Notes: generated by a model not told the origin, from the sequence alone. A stretch of DNA of 9,102 bases from Lysobacterales bacterium UBA2790 (GCA_002352135.1 DEHW01000142.1:1-9102); one strand, 5' to 3'. Counted from the stretch's first letter, positions 1 through 7,430 are shown. Program-made: numbers and translations.

Positions 1-1
1 C

Positions 2-136
2 ATACCAACGCCGAATTGGATGTCGCGGACGAAGATGGGCTATGATCTCGCAAGCAAAATGCTGTCATCAAATAACGGCGTGTCCATTGCTTGTACTGTT
101 TCAAATGGCTGTTCATGGGGTGTCGGAAATGACTAG
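2..136 (+). CDS. Possible C-terminal tail of an upstream protein (partial)
   Basis: An open frame enters from the left edge and ends at TAG 134-136. Its last residues include a small-residue, Cys-containing tail ending CSWGVGND. Its stop overlaps the chosen start of the next gene by 8 nt (ATGACTAG), the kind of overlap seen between co-translated genes. A competing reading is frame 1, which ends at TGA 43-45 with tail DVADEDGL and would overlap an ATG at 42. The base composition does not decide between them. If the upstream gene is a Rhs protein, as the YD-repeat remnant at 1096-1416 suggests, this could be the end of its variable toxin tip, but no toxin family is recognisable in 44 residues. 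That identity is inference only. Confidence 0.3.
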   Translation: MPTPNWMSRTKMGYDLASKMLSSNNGVSIACTVSNGCSWGVGND

Positions 137-569
137 CACGATTCGTGGATTCCTGGTGTGTGTTGCCATGTTTGCGTCGCCGTGTTTGTCAGCATCTGAA
201 AGTTGCAATATTCGGCTTACGCTCGATAATGGGAATTTGTCTATTCCGGCCCCCGGTTCAATAACAGGAGGCGTTAACGGAAGTATTCGATTTGTCTTCA
301 ATCGAATTGATGGAATCCAGACCCTAGATGCATTTCCAAAAGGGGCAGTACCTGATCTCCCGAGCGACTGGAAAGAAATGCGGCGCAGCGTTGAGCCATT
401 CCCTTATGTTCTCTATGTGGCGCGCCTGAAACGAGGCACTGAGGCATATAGGTTGATCGTGGGGGAAAGTGACTGGCGGTACTGGTTTTCATTTCACAAG
501 GAAGAAGTATTCACGTCGATCATTGAGAGCTACAGTCACTCCGGCGAACGCGACCAGGACTGCCAGTGA
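129..569 (+). CDS. Hypothetical small exported protein with signal peptide
   Basis: This encodes 146 aa that I do not recognise. With ATG 129 the N-terminus is a textbook Sec signal peptide: a short basic start (MTSTIR), a hydrophobic core at about residues 7-19 and a likely cleavage after the CLSA stretch near residue 22. The mature part is polar, with two cysteines (about C26 and C145) that could form a disulfide, and a W-R-Y-W-F aromatic cluster near residue 115. An in-frame ATG at 42 would add 29 residues and bury the signal peptide, so 129 is preferred. The gene overlaps the open frame upstream by 8 nt. Its position just behind a possible Rhs tip and ahead of a Rhs remnant makes a periplasmic immunity protein a reasonable guess, but nothing in the sequence proves it. 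Base composition is AT-richer than the housekeeping genes, consistent with transfer. Confidence 0.55.
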   Translation: MTSTIRGFLVCVAMFASPCLSASESCNIRLTLDNGNLSIPAPGSITGGVNGSIRFVFNRIDGIQTLDAFPKGAVPDLPSDWKEMRRSVEPFPYVLYVARLKRGTEAYRLIVGESDWRYWFSFHKEEVFTSIIESYSHSGERDQDCQ

Positions 570-623
570 TGTTGGATTTTGTGCAAGCTCACCGCTTGGT
601 GTAGAGATGAGGAGATAAGTGCA

Positions 624-1094
624 TTGATTGATTCCCGCATCATTTTATCCTCTTACACACTTCCGACCTGTCGTAATTTCCTGCTTACTGGAAAAGAAAT
701 CCGCCGGTCTAGTTTGTTGATCTGTCGGCGAAGTGTTGGGTGGTATAGCCATGTCCGACCGTCTCTCGCCTCGCTTTCAAAATCAACAATCGGTGTGTTT
801 TCTGACAACGAAAAACTCCAGTTTTTTTTGAATCGCGAGCTAGTTGAGGTTAATGCCTTCACCACGGTGGTGGTCACACGTCGTTCCTGGTGCTCATGTC
901 TATTCAGATTGGAAAATTCGGTTGCCGGACGCGTTGTCGAAATTCCATTTTTCTACTGTGGCGATCTGTCGCCACCTGACATGGCAAGCCATCTGCTTGT
1001 GGAAATGTGTTCGTGGATAAATGGCCCGACTGGGTTTGACGGATTGCGTAAGTATTTCGCGCAAAAGGGGACCGGTCTTCGTCATTCCACGTAG
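624..1094 (+). CDS. Hypothetical protein in AT-rich accessory segment
   Basis: This encodes 156 aa from a TTG start; no family is recognised. The start is chosen because GAGGAG at 609-614 lies 9 nt upstream. An earlier in-frame TTG at 579 has no good ribosome-binding site, and there is no early ATG. The C-terminal half looks most protein-like (IPFFYCGDLSPPDM, then SWINGPTGFDGLRKYF). The N-terminal half is unusually rich in Ser, Arg and Cys. A run of eight T at 822-829 is a possible frameshift site, so the gene may be decayed or fused from two frames. There is no signal peptide or clear membrane segment. It lies between the exported hypothetical protein and a YD-repeat fragment, in AT-rich DNA, so an orphan immunity gene or a displaced toxin piece are both possible. 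It may also not be a functional gene. Confidence 0.4.
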   Translation: MIDSRIILSSYTLPTCRNFLLTGKEIRRSSLLICRRSVGWYSHVRPSLASLSKSTIGVFSDNEKLQFFLNRELVEVNAFTTVVVTRRSWCSCLFRLENSVAGRVVEIPFFYCGDLSPPDMASHLLVEMCSWINGPTGFDGLRKYFAQKGTGLRHST

Positions 1095-1095
1095 C

Positions 1096-1416
1096 TCCCT
1101 CGGTCGCCCCTATCGCCAGACCGACACCATTGGGCGCCTGGACGCGCGCGAAGACCGCCGCACGGCGCAGCGCGAGGACTTCACCTACGACGCCCTCAAC
1201 CGCCTGAAAACCGTGCAACTGCGCCTCAACAGCGGCAGCCCGATCACCATGCTGAGCCTGACGTACGACGTGCTCGGCAACCTGTGCAGCAAGAACGGCG
1301 TGGTCTATGCCTACAACGGCCTGGACAACTGCAACGCCACCGACCAAAACGCCAGCGCCAGCCCGCTCGCGGTCAGCGACCAGCCGTCCGACCTCAGTTT
1401 CGGCTGTGGAATGTGA
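1096..1416 (+). pseudogene. Rhs/YD-repeat protein fragment
   Basis: About 106 codons, GC-rich and open, with two recognisable YD repeats: FTYDALNRLKTVQL (first Tyr codon at 1186) and SLTYDVLGNLCSKNG (Tyr codon at 1264), 26 residues apart, followed by a VYAYNGLDNC segment. These are the tyrosine-aspartate repeats that build the shell of Rhs/teneurin-like polymorphic toxins, normally found in proteins of well over 1000 residues. Here there is no N-terminal part, no suitable start or ribosome-binding site, and no DPxG-type core end. The frame breaks down after about 1380 and stops at TGA 1414-1416. The in-frame ATG at 1021 lies inside the preceding gene in another frame, in AT-rich DNA, and is unlikely to be used. 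The compositional switch at about 1090 marks the likely junction. Probably a remnant left by recombination at a nearby rhs locus. Confidence 0.65.
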
Positions 1417-1470
1417 CAGATCGGAGGCCGCAGCCAGACCACGGCCAAGACAGGTGCAAAAGGAAGGTCA

Positions 1471-1488
1471 CAGACGACACCTCGTCTG
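1471..1488 (-). terminator. Candidate terminator hairpin downstream of rnt
   Basis: A perfect 7-bp stem (CAGACGA / TCGTCTG) with a 4-nt loop lies 13 bases past the rnt stop codon. On the minus strand it is followed at a short distance by a pyrimidine-rich stretch (CCTTCCTTTTG) rather than a clean T run, so it is at best a weak intrinsic terminator. The 85 bases 1417-1501 hold nothing else that I can identify. Confidence 0.35.
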
Positions 1489-1501
1489 GCGCTGGCCCCC
1501 C

Positions 1502-2173
1502 TTACCCCGCTCCATCCTCTCCCAGCAATCGCTCATCCACCGCGCCCGCATCCAACAGCGACAGATCGCGCCAGCGGTTGACGATGCGGCAGAACAGTTC
1601 GGCGGTGCATTCGGTGTCGTAGACGGCGGAATGCGCTTGCGTGCCATCGAACGGGATTCCCGCTGCGTGGGCGGCGCGGCTGAGGACGGTTTGGCCGTAG
1701 GCTAGCCCGGCCAGTGTGGCGGTGTCGAAGCAACTGAAGGGGTGAAAAGGATTGCGCTTGTGATTGACGCGGCGGACGGCGGCGTTCAAGAAGCCGAGAT
1801 CGAAGGCTGCGTTATGGCCGACCAGAATCGCGCGTTGACAACCGTGGCGGCGGGCAGCAGCGCGGATCGGGGCAAACAGGTGATCCAACGCGAGACGCTC
1901 GTCAAGGGCGCCGCGAAACGGGTGGTCGACATCGATGCCGGTGATTTCCAGTGCGCGAGGATCGATCTCCGAGCCGGGGAACGGGTTGACGTGGGTGGAC
2001 ACGACCGCGCCAGGGTAGACGGTGCCGTCGTCCTGCATTTCGATCGGAATCGCGGCGATCTCCAGCAGCGCGTGACGTTCGGCATCGAACCCACCGGTTT
2101 CCACATCGACCACAACAGGAAGAAATCCGCGAAAGCGCGCGGCCATGGTCCGCGCTGGAAGAAGGCTACTCAT
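1502..2173 (-). CDS. rnt: Ribonuclease T (RNase T), DEDDh 3'-5' exoribonuclease
   Basis: RNase T trims the 3' ends of tRNAs, 5S and 23S rRNA and other small stable RNAs and drives the end-turnover of the tRNA CCA tail; it acts as a cytoplasmic homodimer. The product is 223 aa (E. coli about 215). The DEDDh exonuclease motifs are intact: D23 and E25 in [10 protein letters not shown]125 in [10 protein letters not shown], and H181 and D186 in [10 protein letters not shown]. These are the same residue numbers as in the E. coli enzyme, which supports ATG 2173 over the upstream TTG (2200) or the ATG at 2146. The RFRGF segment, [19 protein letters not shown] and LFCRIVNRW are also near-identical to E. 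coli RNase T and separate it from DnaQ (Pol III epsilon) and oligoribonuclease. It is transcribed divergently from the Slp-type lipoprotein gene and is followed by a weak hairpin and then Rhs debris. Confidence 0.96.
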   Translation of the reverse strand: MSSLLPARTMAARFRGFLPVVVDVETGGFDAERHALLEIAAIPIEMQDDGTVYPGAVVSTHVNPFPGSEIDPRALEITGIDVDHPFRGALDERLALDHLFAPIRAAARRHGCQRAILVGHNAAFDLGFLNAAVRRVNHKRNPFHPFSCFDTATLAGLAYGQTVLSRAAHAAGIPFDGTQAHSAVYDTECTAELFCRIVNRWRDLSLLDAGAVDERLLGEDGAG

Positions 2174-2245
2174 GAACACAGGATAGCCCACGTGCCGCAA
2201 GTGCGTTGTCGGCCATGGCGCGCTTTGCCAGACTGCGCGCGCTCT

Positions 2246-2250
2246 GGAGG
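2246..2250 (+). promoter_or_regulatory. Ribosome-binding site fixing the slp start
   Basis: GGAGG sits 6 nt before ATG 2257. It selects this start over in-frame upstream TTG 2206 and ATG 2215, which would add residues ahead of an otherwise normal lipoprotein signal peptide. Confidence 0.7.
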
Positions 2251-2256
2251 TTCGCC

Positions 2257-2763
2257 ATGTCTTTGTTGTCTCGCCTTGCTGTGCGTTTGATCAGCGTCGT
2301 CTGCGTGTTTTCATTGGCTGCCTGCGCCACGGCCCCCGAGTTTCGGCATGCGCCGACGGGCGTGAATCCCTCGCCGCGCTACGCCTTGCAGTTGATTGAT
2401 CAGCAACCGAACGTGCTTTGGGGCGGCATCATTCTGGATATCCGCCATTTCGAGCGTTACACCGAACTGGAAATGCTGGCCTTTCCGCTCGACAGCGGAC
2501 TGCGCCCCATCCCTCGGGCGCGCGATGCGGGACGCTTCGTGGCGCTACGCGCGGGACATCTTGATCCGCTGGAATTTTCCGTGGGGCGCTTTCTGACCAT
2601 CGCGGGTCGCGTCACCGGTGATCGCGAACTGGACGTGCGCGGCGAACGCGAGCGGGTCGCCGAGATGGATGCGATGGAAATTCAGGTCTGGCCGGAAGAC
2701 TGGAATCTGCAACCGCCACCGCGCGTGCGTGTGGGCATCGGCATCAGTGGTGGCATTCACTGA
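2257..2763 (+). CDS. slp: Slp-family outer-membrane lipoprotein
   Basis: This encodes 168 aa. Residues 1-22 form a lipoprotein signal peptide (Arg near the start, hydrophobic core, lipobox SLAAC with lipidated C23). The residue after Cys is Ala, not Asp, so Lol sorting to the outer membrane is expected. The mature part has landmarks of the Slp/YeaY family: an NVLWGG segment (about 52-57), FPLDS (76-80), GRFVA (92-96), LDPLEF (102-107), then [12 protein letters not shown] and a late VWPEDW. In E. coli, Slp is induced by starvation and in stationary phase and has been tied to acid stress; its molecular activity is not established, so only the family and location can be stated here. It is divergent from rnt with an 83-bp shared upstream region, in which I see no convincing promoter, and it converges on kdsB with 15 bp between the stops. 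Confidence 0.88.
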   Translation: MSLLSRLAVRLISVVCVFSLAACATAPEFRHAPTGVNPSPRYALQLIDQQPNVLWGGIILDIRHFERYTELEMLAFPLDSGLRPIPRARDAGRFVALRAGHLDPLEFSVGRFLTIAGRVTGDRELDVRGERERVAEMDAMEIQVWPEDWNLQPPPRVRVGIGISGGIH

Positions 2764-2778
2764 CGCCTGTGTTGTTGC

Positions 2779-3543
2779 TCAGCGCGAGGCGAGAACCGCT
2801 TCGACGCGGCGCAAATCCGACTCGGTATCCACGCCTGCAGGAAACGGCTCAGGCGTTTGCCGCACCGCAATCCGCCATCCGGCTTCCAGCACGCGCAGTT
2901 GTTCCAGACTTTCAATCTGCTCCAGTCGACCGGGCGGCATGGAGGCGAAGGTTCTCAAGTCGCCCGCACGGTAGGCGTACAAACCGATATGCCGCAGCCA
3001 GTGCGGACCCGGCACCTGCAAGCGGTTCTGCGCGAAAGCGTCACGCGCCCAGGGCATTGGTGCTCGACTGAAATACAGGGCGTCGCCCTTTGCATTGCAG
3101 ACGACCTTTACCGCATTGGGATCAAAGATCTCGTCGCTGTGGAGGATTGGCTGGGCCAGCGTCGCTAATTGCGCGCCCGTCTGCGCCAGTGCATTGGCGA
3201 CCTCGCGCAGCGCGCTGGGTGGTGCCAAAGGCTCGTCACCCTGCAGATTCACCACGATGCAATCATCCGGCCAGCACAGCCGTTCGGCGGTTTCCGCCAA
3301 GCGGTCGGTGCCGGAAACGTGCTGGTCCGAGGTCATACAGACGCTCAGACCCAGCGCAGTGACAGCGGCGGCAATTCGTTCGTCATCAGTGGCGACCACC
3401 ACCGCACGCGCACCGGCCTCCTGCGCGCGTCGTGCCACGTGCACGATCATCGGCTCGCCAGCGATCACGCGCAGCGGCTTGCCGGGCAGGCGCGTTGATC
3501 CGTAGCGAGCGGGAATGGCGACGACAAACTCAGTCGGGGTCAC
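2779..3543 (-). CDS. kdsB: 3-deoxy-manno-octulosonate cytidylyltransferase (CMP-Kdo synthetase)
   Basis: KdsB joins Kdo to CMP using CTP, giving the activated sugar that WaaA adds to lipid A; it is cytoplasmic and needed for LPS core assembly. The product is 254 aa (E. coli 248). Sequence marks are the N-terminal nucleotide-binding signature [15 protein letters not shown] (10-24), [16 protein letters not shown] (69-84), VNLQGDEP (98-105), [29 protein letters not shown] and the C-terminal [12 protein letters not shown]. The start is GTG 3543, supported by GAGGAG 8 nt upstream and by alignment of the first residues with E. coli KdsB. It overlaps the end of lpxK by 14 nt, so translation is probably coupled; it is the last gene of the envelope operon. 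The small zinc-ribbon gene (ycaR type) that lies between lpxK and kdsB in E. coli is absent. Confidence 0.97.
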   Translation of the reverse strand: MTPTEFVVAIPARYGSTRLPGKPLRVIAGEPMIVHVARRAQEAGARAVVVATDDERIAAAVTALGLSVCMTSDQHVSGTDRLAETAERLCWPDDCIVVNLQGDEPLAPPSALREVANALAQTGAQLATLAQPILHSDEIFDPNAVKVVCNAKGDALYFSRAPMPWARDAFAQNRLQVPGPHWLRHIGLYAYRAGDLRTFASMPPGRLEQIESLEQLRVLEAGWRIAVRQTPEPFPAGVDTESDLRRVEAVLASR

Positions 3544-4543
3544 GTTTGAGGCTCCTCAGGCGTTGATCGAGTTGATCGACGAAGTGGACAGGCAACTCGG
3601 CATCCACCGGCACGGCATACCAATGGGCTTGCGCGAACGCCATGCATTTGACCGCATCCTTTTCGGTCATCCATACCGGCAGGTCGTCTGCAAATTCGAG
3701 GTCGTCGGGTTGATACACATGGTGATCGGCAAACGGGTGCGCGATGATCTCAATGCCCATGCGGTGCAAGCTGGCGAAGAAGCGCGACGGGTCACCAATA
3801 CCCGCCACGGCGTGCACGCGCTGACGCGCATAGGCCACACGTCGTTGCGGATCCAGCAAGGCGCGCGGCTCGCCCAGTCGCAGCGTCATGGCGACTTCAT
3901 CGTTCTGTGCGTCACCACCATTGCAGATTCGCCAATCGACCTGCCTAAGACGCGCCGGCGGTTCACGCAGTGGACCCGCAGGCAGCAGCAACTGGTTACC
4001 GAATCGGCGTTGCCCGTCGATGACCAGCAGTTCGATATCGCGTTCCAACGCGAGATGCTGCAAACCATCGTCGGCGATCAGCACATCGACGTCGGCGGAC
4101 GCCTGCAGCAGTCGTGCAGCCTCGTGGCGACGACGCGCCACGGCGAGCGGTGCGGCGCTGCGCTCGGCAATCAGTTTCGGCTCATCGCCGCACACCGACG
4201 CGGGCGTATCTGCCTGCACACGCAGGGGTCCGCGAGCGCTGCCGCCGTAACCCCGCGAGATCACTCCCGGCCGCCAACCGCGCTGGCGCAACGCGTCGAT
4301 CAGCGCCAGGGTGAGCGGTGTCTTGCCGGTGCCGCCCACCGTCAAATTGCCCACCACGATCACCGGCAGTGAAACGCAATGACGACGTATCCAGCCCAGA
4401 CGATAGAGTTCGGTTCGCAGGCTCATCAGCGAGCCATACAGACCCGACAACACGCGCAAAACCCCGTGCGGTCGGCGCGATGGGTCGTACCACAGCGCGT
4501 TCAAATCACGCGCCCAGCGCGCCTTGAGATCAGTCAGTGCCAT
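3530..4543 (-). CDS. lpxK: Tetraacyldisaccharide 4'-kinase
   Basis: LpxK uses ATP to phosphorylate the 4' position of tetraacyldisaccharide 1-phosphate, giving lipid IVA; it is a P-loop enzyme on the cytoplasmic face of the inner membrane. The product is 337 aa (E. coli 328). The family P-loop [12 protein letters not shown] spans residues 64-75, preceded by a membrane-associating N-terminal stretch. ISRGYGG (95-101), the acidic motif ADDGLQH (157-163), LPAGPLREP (187-195), the [17 protein letters not shown] block and the MTEKDAVK motif are all present. ATG 4543 is used: the open frame continues 43 codons upstream, but that part is Cys/Arg-rich antiframe of msbA and unlike the family. It overlaps msbA by 14 nt at the 5' end and kdsB by 14 nt at the 3' end, pointing to one coupled message. 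Confidence 0.97.
   Translation of the reverse strand: MALTDLKARWARDLNALWYDPSRRPHGVLRVLSGLYGSLMSLRTELYRLGWIRRHCVSLPVIVVGNLTVGGTGKTPLTLALIDALRQRGWRPGVISRGYGGSARGPLRVQADTPASVCGDEPKLIAERSAAPLAVARRRHEAARLLQASADVDVLIADDGLQHLALERDIELLVIDGQRRFGNQLLLPAGPLREPPARLRQVDWRICNGGDAQNDEVAMTLRLGEPRALLDPQRRVAYARQRVHAVAGIGDPSRFFASLHRMGIEIIAHPFADHHVYQPDDLEFADDLPVWMTEKDAVKCMAFAQAHWYAVPVDAELPVHFVDQLDQRLRSLKRDPD
3552..3557 (-). promoter_or_regulatory. Ribosome-binding site for the GTG start of kdsB
   Basis: On the minus strand GAGGAG lies 8 nt before GTG 3543, inside the last codons of lpxK. It is the main reason for accepting a GTG start here. Confidence 0.7.
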
Positions 4544-6332
4544 CAGCCGATCCGGCGTGCGCAAGAACCGGCACCGACAGCTCGCGGAACTGCAATCGAT
4601 ACAGCGCCGCGTATGCGCCTTGCGCTTGCAGCAGCTCGGCGTGGGTGCCGATTTCCAACAGCCTGCCACCATCCATCACCACGATCTGGTCGGCATGCTC
4701 AATGGTCGACAGGCGATGCGCGATCACCAGCGTGGTGCGGTCTCGCATCAAGCGCGACAACGCGTCCTGGATCAATCGCTCGGACTCGCTGTCGAGCGCG
4801 CTGGTCGCCTCGTCGAGAATCAGCAAGGGGGCATTCTTCAGCAAGGCGCGGGCAATCGCGATGCGCTGGCGTTGTCCACCCGACAGCAGTGCCCCGCCCT
4901 CGCCGACTGGACTGTCCATTCCTTGCGGCAGGCGTTCGATGAATTCCCACGCATTGGCTGCCTTGGCGGCCTCGATGATGGCCTCGCGCGGGACCGCATG
5001 CAGACTGCCGAAGGCGATGTTGTCGGCAATGCTGCCCGCGAACAACACCACCCGCTGACTGACCAACGCGATCTGCGCACGCAGGTCGGCCAGCCGATAG
5101 TCCTGCAAGGGCACACCATCGAGCGTGATTTGTCCTGCACTGGGCTCGTAGAAGCGCGGCAGCAGCGAGACCAGACTGCTTTTGCCGCTGCCGGAACGGC
5201 CAACCAGCGCGGTCACCGTGCCCGGCGGACAATGCAGGGAGATATCGCGCAAAGCGAACTGTTCGCCTTGCGCATAGCGCAGGCTGACCGACTGCAAGCG
5301 AAGATCACCGTGTGTGGTTTGCAGCGGCAACTGTCCGGCGTCGACCTCAGCCGGGGTATCCAGCACCGCAAACAGATCATCGGCGGCAGCTATGCCCCGC
5401 TGCATCATGGCCTGAACGGTGGTCAGACGTTTCAGTGAAGGCAACATCACCAGCATCGCGCCAATCAGCGACATGAAGGTCCCACTGGTCATCGATTCCA
5501 GCAGGTCGGGACGGGTCGCCCGCCAGACGATGGCGGCCAGTGCCGACGCCGCCACCACCTGAATCAGCGCGGTGCTTAGTCCCGAGGTCACAGCAACGGT
5601 GAGGTTGAGCCGCAGGTTGCGCTCGACGGCATCGCGAAAACGCGCGGTTTCGCGCACTTGCCCCGCGTAGATGCGGACTTCGCGATGACCGTCGACGGCC
5701 TCTTCAACCATGCCGGTCACTTCCCCGACCGCCGACTGGATTCGTCGGTTGTAGCGACGGAAACGCCGCCCCACCACGGACCAGACCAGTCCGGTCAAGG
5801 GCATCATGATGAACAGGTAAAGCGTCAGACTGGCGCTCTGATAGACCATGACGCCGATCATGACGAGCACCATCAAGCTGTCGAGGACGGCCACCTTGAG
5901 CGCATCGGCCACGGCTTGCGCCACCTGCTCGGCACTGTAGGTGATGCGCGCAATGATCTGCCCGGAGGGCTCGCGATCGAACCAGCTTGCGGGCAACTCC
6001 TGGTAGCGCTGAAACACCGCATTGCGCAGATCGCGCACCACACTGCGCCCTACTCGCGCCATGCCGTAATCGGTGGCGAAACTGGCAACGCCGCGCAACA
6101 GGAACAAGCCCACCAGGAACACCGGAAGCCAGCGGATCGCAAACGGATCGCGTGCGTCGAACAAGTCGTCCAGCATCGGCTGCAAGGACCAGGTGAAGGC
6201 CCCCGAAGCCAGCGCATCGAACAACATGCCGAGCATGGCCAGCGCGGTGAACAGGGCATAGGGCCGCGCATAGCCGAGCAGGCGTCGGTAGGTCGCCCAG
6301 GCCGAAGCAGATGCCGCCCGGCTATCAGTCAC
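4530..6332 (-). CDS. msbA: Lipid A export ABC transporter MsbA (permease/ATPase)
   Basis: MsbA is a homodimeric half-transporter that flips lipid A-core to the periplasmic side of the inner membrane. The product is 600 aa (E. coli 582). The N-terminal ~320 residues carry the transmembrane domain, including SWFDREPSGQIIARIT and the EVTGMVEEAVDGHREVRIYAGQ coupling region. The C-terminal nucleotide-binding domain is complete: Walker A GRSGSGKSS (378-386), Q-loop in ALVSQRVVLF, ABC signature LLSGGQRQR (482-490), Walker B LLILDEATS with D507 and catalytic E508, and H-loop IAHRLST with H539. GTG 6332 is chosen because it gives a family-length protein and overlaps the exbD stop by 8 nt (GTGACTGA). 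The open frame upstream of it reads as Arg/Cys-rich antiframe of exbD. The partner lpxK immediately follows. A generic multidrug half-transporter is unlikely given this context and the overall sequence. Confidence 0.96.
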   Translation of the reverse strand: MTDSRAASASAWATYRRLLGYARPYALFTALAMLGMLFDALASGAFTWSLQPMLDDLFDARDPFAIRWLPVFLVGLFLLRGVASFATDYGMARVGRSVVRDLRNAVFQRYQELPASWFDREPSGQIIARITYSAEQVAQAVADALKVAVLDSLMVLVMIGVMVYQSASLTLYLFIMMPLTGLVWSVVGRRFRRYNRRIQSAVGEVTGMVEEAVDGHREVRIYAGQVRETARFRDAVERNLRLNLTVAVTSGLSTALIQVVAASALAAIVWRATRPDLLESMTSGTFMSLIGAMLVMLPSLKRLTTVQAMMQRGIAAADDLFAVLDTPAEVDAGQLPLQTTHGDLRLQSVSLRYAQGEQFALRDISLHCPPGTVTALVGRSGSGKSSLVSLLPRFYEPSAGQITLDGVPLQDYRLADLRAQIALVSQRVVLFAGSIADNIAFGSLHAVPREAIIEAAKAANAWEFIERLPQGMDSPVGEGGALLSGGQRQRIAIARALLKNAPLLILDEATSALDSESERLIQDALSRLMRDRTTLVIAHRLSTIEHADQIVVMDGGRLLEIGTHAELLQAQGAYAALYRLQFRELSVPVLAHAGSADGTD

Positions 6333-6771
6333 GCGCCGTCTCTGTCGACGAGGACGAATCCTCTGACACGGTGGCAATCGACAACTTGCTGAAGCCCAGA
6401 CTGCCAAGGGCATCCATTGCCGTGACAACCGATTGATGCGGCGTGCGTCCGTCGGCACGCAGGATGACGCTGCGCTCACGATCGTCGCCCGCGATTTGCG
6501 CGATCGCCGTCTTCAGCGACTCGACATCGCGCTGCAACACCTCATTCCCGGCGATGAAGTAGCGGCCTTCGGCATTGATCTGCACCTGCAGCGGTTCACC
6601 CACCGGAATGGTCTGCGAAGGTTCGGCCTTCGGCAGAACGATATTCAATGCGGAGCGATCATCAAACGTGGTGGTGACGACGAAAAAAATGATCAGACAG
6701 AACACCACATCAATCAACGAAGTGAGGTTGAGCTCAGGCTCTTCCATGCCCTGGCGACTACCGAAATTCAT
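6325..6771 (-). CDS. exbD: Biopolymer transport protein ExbD/TolR family
   Basis: This encodes 148 aa: a short cytoplasmic N-terminus (MNFGSRQGMEEPELN), one transmembrane helix at about residues 17-37 with the proton-carrying aspartate D21 in LTSLIDVVFCLIIFFVV, and a periplasmic domain with the ExbD/TolR pattern (VILRADGRTPHQSVVTAMDALGSLGFSKLSIAT). It pairs with the ExbB-like protein encoded just upstream to form a proton-motive-force-driven complex in the inner membrane. ATG 6771 overlaps the exbB stop as ATGA, and GGAG sits about 6 nt upstream. Ser/Thr-rich residues close the C-terminus. No tonB gene is adjacent, so the partner that receives the energy cannot be named. ExbD rather than TolR is favoured by the absence of tolA/tolB/pal neighbours. 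Confidence 0.92.
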   Translation of the reverse strand: MNFGSRQGMEEPELNLTSLIDVVFCLIIFFVVTTTFDDRSALNIVLPKAEPSQTIPVGEPLQVQINAEGRYFIAGNEVLQRDVESLKTAIAQIAGDDRERSVILRADGRTPHQSVVTAMDALGSLGFSKLSIATVSEDSSSSTETARD

Positions 6772-7424
6772 CCCGCGCTCCGCGTTGAGCGCGCTGGCGC
6801 AGCGCGCTTGGCCGGCGCAGCGGCTTCGGTATCCATGGCATCCAGCAAGGCGATGGCCTGCTTTTCCATCTCGATTACATACGCGGCGATCCGACCGCGG
6901 AAGTAGCGGTAGAACATCAGCGCGGGAATGGCCACGCAGAGCCCTGCTGCCGTCGTGATGAGCGCTTCGCCGATGCCACCCGCCAACTGGTTGGCATCAC
7001 CGACACCATGGGTGAGGATGCCAAGGAACATGCGGATCATGCCGAACACCGTGCCCAACAAGCCAAGCAACGGTGAAACAGCGGCAATCGTGCCCAGCGT
7101 GTTGAGGAAACGCTCCATCTGATGCATGACGTGACGACCGACATCCTCGACACGCTCCTTGATCTGCTCACGCGGTCGATGCCGGACATCGAGCGCCGAC
7201 GCCAGCAATTCACCAAGCGGCGAGTTCATTCGCAACTGTTGGATATGGGCGGGATCGAGACGACTGCTGGTAGCCCATGCGCGCACTTCGTCACCGAGAT
7301 TTTCGGGCAGCACGGTCTGACGACGCAGACTCCAGAAGCGCTCCAGCACGATGGCAATGGCAATCGCTGAACAGGCCAGAATCGGCCACATTACCCAACC
7401 ACCGGCGATCAACAACTCCAACAC
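6768..7424 (-). CDS. exbB: MotA/TolQ/ExbB-family proton channel protein
   Basis: This encodes 218 aa with three membrane segments: about 10-27, 111-135 and 152-174. The two conserved family blocks are clear: NTLGTIAAVSPLLGLLGTVFGMI (108-130) and GGIGEALITTAAGLCVAIPALM (149-170), separated from TM1 by a charged cytoplasmic loop. With ExbD it forms the stator-like proton channel that energises an outer-membrane or envelope partner. The C-terminal ~20 residues are Ala/Arg/Lys-rich and low-complexity. The start is GTG 7424, with AAGGAGA 6 nt upstream. It is the first gene of the exbB-exbD-msbA-lpxK-kdsB operon, so a promoter should lie between 7425 and the palindromic element ending at 7570. I find no strong -35/-10 pair there. 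Confidence 0.92.
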   Translation of the reverse strand: MLELLIAGGWVMWPILACSAIAIAIVLERFWSLRRQTVLPENLGDEVRAWATSSRLDPAHIQQLRMNSPLGELLASALDVRHRPREQIKERVEDVGRHVMHQMERFLNTLGTIAAVSPLLGLLGTVFGMIRMFLGILTHGVGDANQLAGGIGEALITTAAGLCVAIPALMFYRYFRGRIAAYVIEMEKQAIALLDAMDTEAAAPAKRAAPARSTRSAG

Positions 7425-7430
7425 GCGCGC

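Noticed and set aside
860..872. CACCACGGTGGTG near-palindrome
   Set aside because: A 6-bp arm inside an open frame in isolation is within chance expectation and is not positioned as an operator or terminator.
2174..2200. TTG start extending RNase T by nine residues
   Set aside because: The ATG at 2173 places the catalytic residues at the same numbers as in E. coli RNase T, and the extension resembles nothing in the family.
1742..2290. 182-codon plus-strand open frame opposite rnt
   Set aside because: It is antisense to an RNase T gene with all catalytic motifs intact. Long antiframes are expected in GC-rich coding DNA, and the translation resembles no family.
3515..4372. 285-codon plus-strand open frame
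   Set aside because: It lies opposite the lpxK and kdsB start region, has no ribosome-binding site or domain, and is explained by codon composition of the opposite strand.
4524..5438. 304-codon plus-strand open frame
   Set aside because: It is the shadow of the msbA ATPase domain on the other strand, whose Walker A, signature, Walker B and H-loop motifs are all present.
5658..6392. 244-codon plus-strand open frame, His-rich
   Set aside because: It is opposite the MsbA membrane domain; the His/Gln/Asp-rich composition is typical of an antiframe.
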